Source: Rana temporaria
Lineage: Eukaryota > Chordata > Amphibia > Anura > Ranidae
DNA: 64,000 nucleotides
Direction: 5' to 3'
NCBI RefSeq assembly: GCF_905171775.1
Contig: NC_053501.1
Location: forward strand, 72,089,901-72,153,900
Below, piece by piece: positions 1 through 10,872 of the stretch. A program made the position numbers and the translations under genes. The notes beneath the pieces were generated by a model. The model made no database searches. It was not told where the DNA came from and saw only the letters and a program-made list of their open reading frames with translations. Numbering within the stretch: the first letter of the stretch is position 1; every line of letters starts with the position of its first letter.

Positions 1-2
1 CA

Positions 3-54
3 TAAGGGACCTCCACAGAGACAACAGCTCTCTCTGGTGGATACAATCATCAAT
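3..54 (+). repeat. 52-bp direct repeat, copy 1
   Basis: The same 52 bp, with a single c/t difference, recur at 1704-1755 in the same orientation. Copy 1 lies at the window edge, so the repeat may extend to the left out of view. The two copies bracket about 1.65 kb that includes two MITEs. It could be part of an unrecognised dispersed repeat or the ends of a local duplication. Confidence 0.8.
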
Positions 55-245
55 ATCCACTGACACTTTCTATTTCTGAATGCAAATCTAATCTTATTTC
101 CAGCAATTGAATTACATTTAACACTGAGAGATGTGTAAATGAGTATTGGCAGTTCTGTGCACCAAAGAGATCTATAGTCTTTTTGGAAAACATGTTTATG
201 CAGTCAGTTGGAAGCACTAGCAGGCAGTCCCAAACACTATAGTAA

Positions 246-520
246 GGCTAGGTTCATGCTGCTGTAATATGATTTTGATCCGACTTAGTGTGATTATGTA
301 GTGCTACTTAAATGTAACTTGGATGCAACTTTGATAAGGTTTGTATATTCTATGGGGCCAAAATCACAGTGGAATCACACCAAAGTAGTTCAAGAACCTT
401 TTCCAAAATCTTTTCATGAGGTGCATTGATGTGAATAGACATGGTTGAAAAAATGTGATTTCCCTTGTCGTGCTATCCTGTGTGTGTCGCATCTGAAATT
501 GCACTAGTGTGAACTAGGCC
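246..520. mobile_element. MITE, GGCTAGGTTCA-type TIR
   Basis: Short non-coding element with inverted ends: GGCTAGGTTCATGCT on the left against AGTGTGAACTAGGCC on the right. The flanks are taa on the left and tta on the right, so the three-base duplication is not exact, or the flanking bases belong to the TIR. The ends resemble the better preserved element at 56742-57112 (GGCTGGGTTCACAC). Probably a PIF/Harbinger-type non-autonomous element; no ORF. Confidence 0.65.
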
Positions 521-523
521 TTA

Positions 524-829
524 AAGAAAATGGGTATGAGCAATTAAACTGTTTGTGGAGTGAAATCATATACCAAAATGTAACAGAATGTAGATTATCC
601 CCATAGCAATGTCTGGTAACAAATAAGATTAGCAAATAGCTTTACCTGAAATGCTTTATTAATTGTAGGTGAATGTTCCTGGTGCTAGTGTTTTAAATCA
701 CAGGAAATGATTATCTACCCCTGAATATTTGGTGATTGACACTTTCCCTGCGTTCATTTAGATATAGCCCTTAGTTTTTTTATGCAAATGTTACAATCGT
801 TTTTTGAGCTCTTGATTTATGAATATGAT
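524..829. other. Unannotated AT-rich interval
   Basis: AT-rich sequence between two MITEs. I see no credible coding frame, RNA gene or repeat here. Confidence 0.5.
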
Positions 830-1562
830 GGCCCGGATTCACATACAGCGGCGCATATTTATGCCGCCGTAGCGTATCTCCTTTACGCTACACCGACGCA
901 GCGCAGAGAGGCAAGCACTGGATTCACAAAGCCAGTGCTGCCAAAACTGCGCTGGGTTTCCTTGGCGTAAGCCGGCGTATGCGGAAGTGGGCATGAGCAA
1001 TGCAAATGAGGCGTGACCCCCATGCAAATGATGGGTGGAGCGCCAGACAGATACGTATAACGAACAGGCGCATGCGCCGTCCCATGGACGCATCCCAGTG
1101 CGCATGCTCACAATCACGCCGGAACTACTCCCTTAGATACGCCGGATCACTGCCTACGGCGTTAACGTAAACTACGCCTAGTCATAGTCACGTCCTACGT
1201 AAAATACGTTGGCTTGTGTTCCCTTTGCATGGATGCTGCTGAGTTACACCTCCTTTATGGGGCATAACTTTGCACCGGACGTATGACTTTACCAGCACTG
1301 CGTCGGACGGACGTACGATCGTGAATCGGCTTATCTCCCTCATTTGCATATGTGAATAGAAAATCAATGGGAGCGCCAAATACGACCAGCGTAAATATGC
1401 GCCCACTCTACGCCGGCGTAGGCAAGTTACGTCGGTCGGATGAAGCCTATTTTCAGGCGTATCTTAGTTTCTGAGTCAGGCGCACAGATACGACGGCGCA
1501 TATTTGCACTTACGCGGCGTATCTCGAGATACATCGGCGCAAGTGCTTTGTGAATCCGGGCC
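830..1562. mobile_element. MITE, GGCCAGATTC family, copy 1
   Basis: The ends are GGCCCGGATTCAC and its inverted counterpart GTGAATCCGGGCC. The interior has the family hallmarks: CpG-rich gcgtatc/gatacgc motifs near both ends, a GCAAATGAGGCGTGAC-like block and a central GCGCATGCGCCGT. The same layout is seen at 18436-19164, 36436-37154, 45668-46380 and, with a gene inside, at 11257 onward. A clean three-base target duplication is not preserved (gat/att). Non-coding: the open frames crossing it are by-products of its CpG-rich composition. Confidence 0.8.
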
Positions 1563-1703
1563 ATTGTGTTTTTTATAATATTTATTGGTTTTGATAAATT
1601 ACTACATTTTGCAAAAGCAAATGAGTTATGGTATTATTTTAGAAAAAAAAAAAATATTATATTCTAGTTGATGATTTTTATAATGAATGGTACCATCAGT
1701 GTG
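1563..1703. other. Short AT-rich interval
   Basis: AT-rich spacer containing an A12 run. Nothing else recognised. Confidence 0.4.
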
Positions 1704-1755
1704 TAAGGGATCTCCACAGAGACAACAGCTCTCTCTGGTGGATACAATCATCAAT
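1704..1755 (+). repeat. 52-bp direct repeat, copy 2
   Basis: Second copy of the repeat at 3-54, differing at one base. The sequences flanking the two copies are unrelated on the right side. No function is suggested. Confidence 0.8.
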
Positions 1756-1869
1756 TGATAAAGGGGTAATAGTTCTAAACCATACTCATGTAGCCTACTC
1801 ATGTAGCCTGCTCATGGACTCCTGCTTTCTCACTGAAATATACCATATTTATCTTCCTATAACGCTCCA

Positions 1870-2345
1870 CGGCATATAGCGCGCACCCCCAACCTAGTAG
1901 AAACATTCCTGGAAAAAAAAAATACTTACAGTTTGGAAGCCCCTCGTCGGCGTCTTGCCCGGCGTCCATCGTGTCCATCGGCGGCCTTGTCCGGTCCGGC
2001 GTTCTTCTGCGGCCATCGTGGTGTCCTCCCCGCTGTGTTCTTCAGCCGATCCCCACTTCCCGCGCTGTGTTTGAACCACTCCGCCGACATATACCGAGCG
2101 CAGTACACTCGGGTATACTCGGGCAGGCTTGGCTCCTCTCGCGTAAAGGACGTACAGGACGCACAGGACGTGACCGCGAGAGAAGCAGAGCCTGCCCGAG
2201 TATACCCGAGTGTACTGCGCTCGGTATATGTTGGCGCAGTGGTTCAAACACGGTGCGGGAAGCGGGTATCGGCGTATATCGCGCACCCACGATTTTGCCC
2301 TGATTTTAAGGGAAAAAAAGTGCGCGGTATACGCCGATAAATACG
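1870..2345. mobile_element. Foldback-type MITE with ~99-bp inverted arms
   Basis: The core is an inverted repeat: 2045-2143 pairs with 2175-2273 around a 31-base loop, with most bases matching and including CCGAGTATACCCGAGTG. Just outside, gcatatagcgcgcaccc (1873) and cgtatatcgcgcaccc (2272) are near-identical direct copies, and the right side ends in a tacgccgataaatacgg motif that I associate with a dispersed amphibian repeat. Outer boundaries are approximate and no target duplication was found. Open frames on both strands are shadows of the palindrome. Confidence 0.6.
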
Positions 2346-2806
2346 GTACTTCCATTGGGACCCAATAGGATAATATACCCAAACATGTTATGGTTATACT
2401 GTCTGTATACATAATAGTATACATTTTATTGTTAATACAAATAGCGGAGGGTGCAATCTGAGTGTAGTAAATAGTACACATTTATTATAAGAAAAATGAA
2501 TTGGCAACACACAAGTACACAGTAAAAAATGACTTGTCATCAGCGTGGTATGGATCTCAGCACAGTAGGGTGCCAGATTCCAGTCCAGGAGAAAGATGTG
2601 CAGGGCTGCAACTGGTAAAGGTGTTCAGGGTAAAAATCAAATATGTTCCTTCCTCACATATTTGTTCTGCAGTTACCATGAACACCTTGTCCCCAGGGGG
2701 ACTAAATGAAGAGATTGTGAGCAACACTGTTATTTTTTCTCAATAAGTGGCTATCGAGTCACAGGGGTCAAGTCGCAGATAGGGAGTTTTTTTTTTTTTT
2801 TTTACT
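2346..2806. other. Unannotated interval
   Basis: No coding frame with supporting features, and no recognisable repeat, except a T-run near 2787-2803. Confidence 0.4.
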
Positions 2807-2953
2807 GTTTACCCATCCCCATGTTATGTGCGATTGATGAATTACATTCCTATTGCTCTATGGTAAATGGCTGCTGTTTGGAATACCCACGTTTACCCAT
2901 CTCCAAGCTATGTACGATTGATAAATGACACTGCTATTGCTCTATGGTAAATG
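2807..2953 (+). repeat. Diverged tandem duplication, ~84-bp period
   Basis: The block 2807-2869 (beginning gtttacccatc, ending tctatggtaaatg) recurs at 2891-2953 with about ten substitutions. This is an old local duplication with no coding content. Confidence 0.7.
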
Positions 2954-3012
2954 CTCTAATATCCTTTAAGCGTGCCTATATTTTTAGTGATTGATTCTCA
3001 TGTCCTTTTGCC

Positions 3013-3436
3013 TTTAAAGCGGAGGTTCCGCCGATTTTTTTTTTAATAGCCAGCAGCTACAAATACGGCAGCACTTACCTGTCCAGCGCGCATGCGATGT
3101 CAGCAGCCGAGGCTGAGCAATTGCTCGGTTCTCGGCTGCTTCCGCCGCCATCCTCGGTGAGGGAATCAGGAAGTGAAGCCTCGTGGCTTCACTGCTCGAT
3201 TCCCTACTGCGCATGCGCAAGGATAGCACGCGCCGTCACTGGTCCCTGCTCTCTCCTGGGAACAGTGTTTCCCAGAAGACATCAGGGGGTGACGTGACAG
3301 GCTGGATTCCCCGCAGGGATCAGAACCCCGGAAGTGGTGCAAATACCTGCAGACAGGTATCTGCACCCCCTTCCCCCCTGAGAGGTGCCAAATGTGACAC
3401 CGGAGGGGGGAAGGGATCCAAAAATCTCTACTTTAA
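3013..3436. mobile_element. MITE, TTAAAGCGGAG family
   Basis: It begins with TTTAAAGCGGAGGTTCC, and the right end ATCTCTACTTTAA is a weaker inverted copy. The same end type is found at 8582-9037 and at the right end of the element near 8373. The interior is GC-rich, with GCGCATGCG motifs and a snapback around gagcaattgctc. The target duplication is not clear. Non-coding. Confidence 0.6.
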
Positions 3437-4313
3437 GTCCGCCATAAACAAATCGAAATTCAGATAGTTTAGCAGGAACCAGACAGATTTGGATTTATCT
3501 TTTGCAGGCTGGTTGTACTGAAGTCGATCCATTAATAAGCTTACAGAGAACCTGTCAGGTTTTTATTATTCAGTAACTGTCAGAAGCTATAGCTACCAGT
3601 GCCAGAAGTGATCATTTAATTTTGATGGCTGGAAAATATCTTGCTGTCAGATTATAATAGCGCAGTGAAAGGGATTCCCCTATCCGCAAATTGCATTGAT
3701 GGGGGAATCAAGCAATTATCTTTCCTTCAACCCATGGTTGAAAGAAAGAAAATGTTATAATGCATGGCCTGCTTTACACTATGTTCACACTAGCGTGTCT
3801 CTGCGAGCTGTGATTTGTGCAAGCACAGCAACCAATTTATTTGAATGGGATCCTGTACCTCCTGAAATGCAGGGAATTTTGAAAAATGCAGCCAACACGG
3901 TAACCGCAAGTGCAGTTCCCAGTGCAGGATTGATTTCCAGTGCATGGATTAATGCCACCTGCACGCATCTCCTGCATTTCACTGTATGAGTGGTTGCGGC
4001 TGAGGAAACGAGTACGGAATCATGTCTTTTTCGGCAGCCCCCCCGCTTCTCAACTTTAATGTGACATGTCAATTTGCTTAGGGCCCCCGGGGAGGTCAGG
4101 ATCGGCACTGCACAGACTCAATTATATTTTATGACCTTGACCTGTGTCTGTGCCTGGTCTTGTTTTCCAATAATTGTACCTTCCATTCAAGTGTCTCTTA
4201 TCAGTTCCTAATTGATCAATTGAAAAATGTTTCCCGTCTTCATCTCCCTATAAATTTACATTTTCAGATGGGGAGTTTTTTTAGCCTCCTTCATACTATT
4301 TGCAGCAATGGGC
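3437..4313. other. Unannotated interval
   Basis: A 97-codon plus-strand frame and a longer antisense frame cross here, but neither has recognisable motifs. A tatgttcacactagcg string near 3780 resembles a decayed MITE end. No feature can be supported. Confidence 0.35.
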
Positions 4314-4519
4314 ATTTTTCTGCACACATACTACAAGGGCACAAAGAAAACAATTGTTCTTTCAGTTCCCTGTTCACACCACAGCACTAGTATCATGTGT
4401 GGATTTTTTTCTGCACAGAAACCTGTAACATGTATCCACACTGAGGTGTGAACAGGGTACATAGAGAACATTTGTTTTCTTTGTACCCTTGCATAGAATT
4501 TATGTCAAGCAGAAAAAAA
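4314..4519. mobile_element. Small hairpin MITE remnant
   Basis: Imperfect inverted repeat: 4335-4382 pairs with 4443-4490 (aagggcacaaagaaaaca against tgttttctttgtaccctt), with weaker pairing out to tttttctgcac and agcagaaaaa at the edges. No target duplication was identified and no ORF is present. Confidence 0.5.
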
Positions 4520-5235
4520 TTACAATGATTAATTTTATTTATATAAACGGGAGCAGAGGCGACTCTAGGCTTTGTGAGGCCTTAGGCGAAACTTACACAT
4601 GAATATGTTTCATTTCAGATAATGAAATGTATTTTTCTACTATTACTTTCTTCTGCTCGTCCTGAGGAAGCCCAACGGCAAAACCCGTCTTGCCTCTAAA
4701 GTCCGACCATCAATTACCGTTTTTCGAGTAACTGCTCCTTTTTTGTCTTCTAAACTTATGGATGTGGCAAATGTGAGTGCTCCCCCCTTTTTCCCATTTT
4801 CTGATTCGTAGGTTTATTAGACTCCTACTTGTCCCAATTAATCCTCAATTCCTCTACCTGTTTGAGTCCCTCCCCTTCGGTCTGTACAGGGTATTTACGA
4901 AGGTCTTACTGTCTGCAATAGTGACAGGAAAAATTCAGTAGAACTTCCACAAGGGAATATCCGCCCTCTGATAGAGAAATCTAAAGGTGCTTTGGGAGTG
5001 AAGTCTCTTCCAGCATAACAGTGTTGGGGTATTATTAGTTCTTCGTAACTGACCAATTGTTTTCAGATGGAACATTATCACATCAGACCCCAGATAGAGA
5101 GGTTGGGGGACGCATTTCAAAGAGCAGGATGCTTAAGGTCATGGGATGTTAAGCTAATGAGGAATAGTATTGAATGTTCTTGAACTGAGTAGTGTTCACA
5201 GCACTTCTGTCACTCACTCCTTTTAGACGAGGAGC
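4520..5235. other. Unannotated interval
   Basis: No feature could be supported. Open frames are short and lack motifs. Confidence 0.35.
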
Positions 5236-5250
5236 AAGATTTGTACTGTG
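5236..5250 (+). repeat. 15-bp target-site duplication, left copy
   Basis: aagatttgtactgtg here is repeated exactly at 6903-6917. Removing 5251-6917 gives a continuous pre-insertion sequence. A duplication of this length is typical of LINE-type target-primed insertion rather than cut-and-paste transposition. Confidence 0.85.
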
Positions 5251-5582
5251 GATAAAGTGAAAAGTGCTTTTGCGCTAAAATGGATCCTAAATGAGTGAAT
5301 CCACCAAAAATATATAGTGCAGCAAAACCTAATTATGTTTACATGACATAAAACAGGAATATAAATAAATGGTGATTCTGCGCAACATATCACACTAATG
5401 GAATAGTGATATCACATAAACAAGATAAATGTAAGAGCTGACAAATAATCAGCATATAGTATTAAATGCAAAGAGAATAGTGAGTCCAAATATAAATATA
5501 TATATACTCAAATAGTGAATAGTGAGTCCAAAATATATAATACTCATAAGGCGAATGTGCAAAAATATATAAAGAATATTGT

Positions 5583-5613
<31 letters not shown>

Positions 5614-6902
5614 CGGAAGGGAAGTTCAATCCCAATAGTAAACACAAATCAGCTGTCAGGGCAGATATTCTGAATGCACTGGATGAAGGTGAGCACCAGC
5701 TCTATGGTGTGAGTGCACGGCCGTGCGATAGAAGATAAACCAGATCCCTGGCTGAGCTCCCGGGACTCTTACCTCTCAGCCCTCCTAAATGGGCATTGAT
5801 GTACAGGTCACTCGCAGCCTTCTATGGGTGGTCCCTGATGTTTCCTCTCTTGATCTGATGGATCCTTCCTTAATTGGGACAGATGCTCCTCGAAACCAGA
5901 TGGATGATGTGGGTTATAAGAGAGAGAGAGAGGGGACTCCCATAGTGAGGTAACGTTTGGTGCAGGTAAAATATGTTTATTGAGGAAAAACCTGCACTTA
6001 CATTAAAAGAAAAATAAAATAAAAGTGCAACGAGGAAACAAACAAGCGGCGTTTGAATCGCCAGCTTACGTCACTCCGGGTGTACGTCCTCCAATTCCTA
6101 CGCGTTACGACACCACGTGTCTTCGTCTTCGTTTTTCCCCAGACGAAGACACGTGGTGTCGTAACGCGTAGGAATTGGAGGACGTACACCCGGAGTGACG
6201 TAAGCTGGCGATTCAAACGCCGCTTGTTTGTTTCCTCGTTGCACTTTTATTTTTCTTTTAATGTAAGTGCAGGTTTTTCCTCAATAAACATATTTTACCT
6301 GCACCAAACGTTACCTCACTATGGGAGTCCCCTCTCTCTCTCTCTTATAACCCACATCATCCATCTGGTTTCGAGGAGCATCTGTCCCAATTAAGGAAGG
6401 ATCCATCAGATCAAGAGAGGAAACATCAGGGACCACCCATAGAAGGCTGCGAGTGACCTGTACATCAATGCCCATTTAGGAGGGCTGAGAGGTAAGAGTC
6501 CCGGGAGCTCAGCCAGGGATCTGGTTTATCTTCTATCGCACGGCCGTGCACTCACACCATAGAGCTGGTGCTCACCTTCATCCAGTGCATTCAGAATATC
6601 TGCCCTGACAGCTGATTTGTGTTTACTATTGGGATTGAACTTCCATTCCGTTTTTTTTTTTTTTTTTTTTTTTTTTTTGCACAATATTCTTTATATATTT
6701 TTGCACATTCGCCTTATGAGTATTATATATTTTGGACTCACTATTCACTATTTGAGTATATATATATTTATATTTGGACTCACTATTCTCTTTGCATTTA
6801 ATACTATATGCTGATTATTTGTCAGCTCTTACATTTATCTTGTTTATGTGATATCACTATTCCATTAGTGTGATATGTTGCGCAGAATCACCATTTATTT
6901 AT
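5251..6902. mobile_element. Giant foldback insertion (~765-bp arms)
   Basis: Insertion of 1652 bp between exact 15-bp target duplications. A 109-bp unpaired head (5251-5359) is followed by a left arm (about 5360-6128), a 12-base loop (6129-6140) and a right arm (6141-6903) that is the reverse complement of the left, with very few differences. Each arm carries a homopolymer (A run near 5585-5613, T run near 6649-6678), a tandem ag/ct stretch and an acgcgtt...acaccacgtg segment next to the centre. It has no coding capacity: the frames at both ends mirror each other. Long target duplications point to a retroposed copy, perhaps formed by snapback of cDNA. I cannot name the family. Confidence 0.8.
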
Positions 6903-6917
6903 AAGATTTGTACTGTG
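6903..6917 (+). repeat. 15-bp target-site duplication, right copy
   Basis: Exact copy of 5236-5250, at the right junction of the foldback insertion. Confidence 0.85.
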
Positions 6918-7303
6918 CCTAGATAGCAGTGGAAGGGTAGAATTCTTAGGCTGTAAGTGGAGCTTCCTGTATCAATAATTACAAATATACAATTTTGGCT
7001 TAGGAGGCTCTAGTGCCTCTCCCTCCTACTCTTAAACATTGAATCACCATTGCCGCTTTAGTTTTGATGGATTAGCTCTTTAATGGACATCCAACGCCAA
7101 GAGACTACTTTTGATGGCATGGAAGTTGAGAGGCGGTGGCTACCAAGTCAAGCGTGCTTAGTGCAGGTAGTGCCTACCTTGTATCAAACCAGAGAGGTCT
7201 TCATGAATAAGACTTACCAAAGAATATGGGGAAATTATGCAGATCTCACAAAGCAAAAGCCTGGAGTCCTTTATCAAATAAACCAGCCAAGGTTCTACAG
7301 TTC
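6918..7303. other. Unannotated interval
   Basis: A 137-codon frame starts at 7083 but runs into the MITE at 7307, so its second half is MITE sequence. No motif is recognisable in the first half. No gene called. Confidence 0.4.
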
Positions 7304-7306
7304 TTA

Positions 7307-7743
7307 TGCCGCGTACACACCATCACTTTATGTGATGAAAAAAAACGACATTTTCTGTGAAGTAAAAAATGACGTTTTTGAAACTTCAATTTTCAAAGAC
7401 GAAGTTGCCTTCACACCATCGTTTTTCTCACAATGTTCTAGCAAAACGAGGTTACGTTCTCACCACTTTTTCCATTGCAGCTTGCTTCATAAGTAGGTTC
7501 TGGGCATGCGCGGGTGAAAAAACGTCGTTTTAAACGACGTTTTTTACTACACACGGTCAATTTCTGTGAAGTAAAAGTTGACGTTTTGAAAAACGACACA
7601 TAAAATTGAAGCATGCTTCAATTTTTTTTGGTCGTTTTTTAGAAGACATAAACAACGTTTTCCCCCACACACGGTCAATTAAAGTGACGTTTTTAAAAAC
7701 GTCATTTTTTTTCATCACATAAAGTGATGGTGTGTACGGGGCA
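7307..7743. mobile_element. MITE, TGCCGCGTACACAC family, copy 1 (TSD TTA)
   Basis: The ends TGCCGCGTACACACCATC and GATGGTGTGTACGGGGCA are inverted copies, extended inward by a paired tcactttatgtgatgaa stretch. The flanks are exact TTA duplications (7304-7306 and 7744-7746), the standard TWA target of PIF/Harbinger transposons. The interior is rich in aaaacgac/gtcgtttt motifs. Non-coding. Confidence 0.85.
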
Positions 7744-7746
7744 TTA

Positions 7747-8029
7747 CAACTGGAGCTGAACAAGGGCCTAGGTACAAATATGTTTAAAGCTCAAAGTTCA
7801 GCCTTTTCTGCGCTTGCATGGGTTTAATGAGTCCTTAACCCTTTAGTGATGCAATTTTTAAAAGGCTAGCATGAAGTTATAGACCTCACAGGAAACCATT
7901 GTTCCCTATGTGGAACTTGCTTATGGTTCTCATTTCTATCAAGGTTCTCATTTCTATCAAGGCCTCATTTCTATCCTACAGAATTGGCTACACTCTGCAA
8001 ACCCTAAAGACCGCATTTCTGGATGCTAC
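7747..8029. other. Unannotated interval
   Basis: Contains a short direct repeat (ttctcatttctatcaagg at about 7927 and 7944). Otherwise nothing recognised. Confidence 0.4.
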
Positions 8030-8373
8030 ATGGCTTCACGGCCGGGCACCCACTGCGCATGCGCGAGCGGCACTGCGCATGCACGCGCGGCACGGCCCGG
8101 CGCTGCGCTGCACTGTTTGATTGGACAGGCGATCGCCTGGGACCTGTCACGTGTCCCAGGCGATCGCCTACAGGGAGGGGCTGCCAAAAGGCGATATGAC
8201 GTATCGCCTTAGCAGCCCCTCGGCGGAAGGAGGAAGTGGGACAGGAAGTCCCCTTCTCCTGAAGCCCCCACTCCCCCCCCAAAAAAATTACATGCCAAAT
8301 GTGGCATGTAAGGGGGAGAGGAGTGGGTTAAGAGGAAGTTCCATTTTTGGGTGGAACTCCTCTTTAACGTTCT
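8030..8373. mobile_element. MITE fragment, TTAAAG-GGAGTTCC family
   Basis: The right end gtggaactcctctttaa (to 8373) matches the inverted end type of the element at 8582-9037, but I could not find a matching left end, so the start given is approximate. The interior is very CpG-rich with repeated ctgcgcatgcgcg motifs, plus a perfect hairpin (see next entry). Confidence 0.5.
8127..8169. repeat. Hairpin around aggcgatcgcctggga
   Basis: aggcgatcgcctggga and its reverse complement tcccaggcgatcgcct face each other across an 11-base loop. Each arm itself contains the palindrome aggcgatcgcct. It lies inside the MITE fragment and resembles no terminator or RNA gene I know. Confidence 0.75.
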
Positions 8374-8581
8374 ACCCGGACAGAATAGTCCTAAAACTCC
8401 AGACTGCTTTTATCCATGGAGTGTCTTTCTCCTTTCAATTTAACCAGGAAGTCAATTTGCTGTATTTCTTGGTTGAGTGGGAGAACCACATCCCCTGGAT
8501 GTTAAGCTAACACTGGTGACCTGCTTGGCAGTTACCTTTTCATTCAGGAAAACTGAAATATGTACTTGGTTCCAGCATGGC

Positions 8582-9037
8582 TTAAAGCGGAGTTCCAACC
8601 ATAATTAGCATTTTTTAAATGTATGTCCTTTCATCCTGCGTTTTTATAATATAAATCTGGTCACTTACTATTTTACAATCCGCCACCGATCCGCATAAAT
8701 ATTAAAAAAAGATAGTTTATAAAACTATATCTACACCGTTGTCATTTTGCTTGTGGGCATTGTGAAGCCTACAGGCACTTACTTCCTTTAAGTCTTGGAT
8801 GGGGAGTGATAATTGGACAGCGCACTGCATCCTGGGAAATGATGACACACATTTCCCAGGAGCATTAGAGGGAGATGATGTCAGAATCCTAGGTGGTTTC
8901 AAAGGCAGATTTTGTGGGACCGCATAGCAACAGGCATTTCCAGATGAGTAAAAAAAAAAAATTCTTTTTTTTTTCTTTTTTAGTCGTAAGCTACAGTTTA
9001 AAGCAAAATTGTTTTTTTGATGGAACCTCCACTTTAA
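8582..9037. mobile_element. MITE, TTAAAGCGGAG family (TSD GGC)
   Basis: The left end TTAAAGCGGAGTTCCA is mirrored by TGGAACCTCCACTTTAA. The flanking ggc occurs on both sides (8579-8581 and 9038-9040), consistent with a three-base target duplication. No coding sequence. Confidence 0.7.
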
Positions 9038-9040
9038 GGC

Positions 9041-9639
9041 AGGTTAGCATCCTAGATTGTTAAGACCATTAAAAGAGCCTACTCTTCAAGGCCTTCCTGT
9101 TTTGAAGGTCTTAGGAGCACATTTAACTAGGGCAGTGCCAGCTCTGTGGACAGCTCAGCGTGTCTCCTGAGGTTATTTGCAAGTCAGCAATATGGTCCTC
9201 CCAAGACACCTTCATTACACTTTAATAGGTGAACCCGGCTCGCGACAGTAACATTTGGAAAATTTATGGTGCATACCTGCGCTACTGATTACAATTTTAT
9301 TTCCTGCACTCTCCCGTATGGCGAGTTAGTCCCCATGTGTATTCTGCCATGGTGCACCAGGAAAATGGAAAATTGTTTACTCACCTTCCCGTAATTTTCC
9401 TTTCCTGGTGAGCGTTACAGAGAACGCTGCAAACTGATCTGTCTTTGATTAATAGTTAACCAGTCCTGTCAGGTTGTGGGGGCGGAATCACAACCCATGT
9501 GTATGCTTCCATGAAGATGCACCAGGAAAGGAAAATGATGGAAAGGTGAGTATACAGTTTTCAGTTTTAGAGACTGGTGTATAGAGCTTTTGCCAGAAAG
9601 ATTCATCGTAGGAAAAAACAGGAAAGACCTGGAAATGTT
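9041..9639. other. Interval with a diverged duplicated block
   Basis: A block with atgtgtattctgccatggtgcaccaggaaa (start about 9336) is loosely repeated near 9497 (atgtgtatgcttccatgaagatgcaccaggaaa). Similar aattttcctttcctgg text occurs, in my recollection, in amphibian DIRS-like elements, but I cannot show that here. No gene. Confidence 0.3.
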
Positions 9640-10834
9640 TTAGATGTTTCTAAGATGATCTCTACATGTTGGAATAGACCACTGCACAAACAGGATGCCG
9701 TTCACCCATAATACTGGCATATATGCAAAAAGCTTGTAATCAGTTGTTGAAATTACAAGGAACCGATGTATTATCTTCAAATTTATGTCCAATTTATGTC
9801 CATCTTTTCTTTCAAGTCTATTATCTTTAATAGAGGGTAATAATGAAATCAATTCAATATATTCTCCCTTCCATATCCTCTCTTTAATCGCAGCATTCAA
9901 ATGGAAACCCAATGGCGACAATTCAGACAAAATAACTTCTTTCATACACGCCTTCGGTATAAGAGTAGCAGATTTAAGGGAAGGCCCCGCAGACACAGCA
10001 GGTTTAGACAATGAAACATTTTGTATTATAGGAGAATCAACAGCATTATGCACATTTTCTCTCCAGACAGAAGCTAGACATGAAGAAGTAGAGGGTTGAA
10101 GCAATACAGAAGAAGACGGTAACAACTTAGAAACAAAGTTTGACATAGATAAAGCAAATTCTTGCAAAATCAAGTCATCAAAAGACTCCACTCTCGATAC
10201 TGGTAAGTCGGACTATAAAGGGTTAACAACATTTTGCGGAACCAAATGAATCACCATGCAACATTAGCATATACAGGACTCTGTGCATTGCAGGATGCCA
10301 TAGCAACCACATTACTCTCCGACTGATCCAGTTTCATCTCCCTGGGAATTGATGGGTTAACCTGCAACATATTGGTAGTAGGGAAATGAGAAATGTCATC
10401 AATATTTTTTGTTTGCAAAGGTTGTTTTTTACCACTTTTTTTCTTCCATTTAGCTTTCTTTTCTTGTCCATTATCCTTAGGCGTGGCCTCTTGCAGGTCC
10501 TCTTCAAGATCGCCGTCGGATGTTCTGTGCATGTGTCATTCTCAGAAACCGGAGAATAGCCGAGATCACCTTGGCAGTCTCCGAAAGACGAATATTGCGT
10601 CACATGGTCAATGGGAGGTACCCAGCGGGAGGAAGAGGACGGCTCATCGACAGGAAGACGGCGCTCGTGACATTGAAACATCCACAGGGGGGGTAAGGAC
10701 GATGCCGATGCAGTTGGAGGAAGAGAGAGACACAGCCGAAGCCATCTTTTGCCATCATCAGATCCAGCAACAATTCCATGGTACAGCCGCAGATGTGCTT
10801 TCTTCAATCCCCGCCAACTGCCAGCAAATGACAC
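9640..10834 (-). pseudogene. Unidentified transposon ORF1/gag-like remnant
   Basis: Reading right to left, three overlapping or consecutive frames make a plausible broken protein. 10334-10834 is Ser/Pro-rich. 10251-10532 is Lys-rich (KKAKWKKKSGKK). 9640-10191 ends in a predicted helical region including SPLGFHLNAAIKERIWKGE. The last part reminds me of the capsid-like ORF1 found beside tyrosine-recombinase or other transposons in fish and frogs, where a SPLG...IW-G motif occurs. This is recollection, not a match I can show. The split into frames implies frameshifts. It could instead be an unrelated decayed retrogene. No promoter, TIR or LTR was found on either side. Confidence 0.35.
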
Positions 10835-10872
10835 ATTTTTTTATAGCTCCCTGCTTGTGCCAGGACCATTGA

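Noticed and set aside
1894..2481. 195-codon minus-strand frame as a gene
   Set aside because: It spans a ~99-bp inverted repeat, giving repeated peptide segments (ARVYPSVLRS and relatives) in both strands.
5462..6801. Mirrored pairs of frames at the two ends of the foldback insertion
   Set aside because: Each is the same sequence read from the opposite arm and contains poly-Phe from the homopolymer; no real protein.
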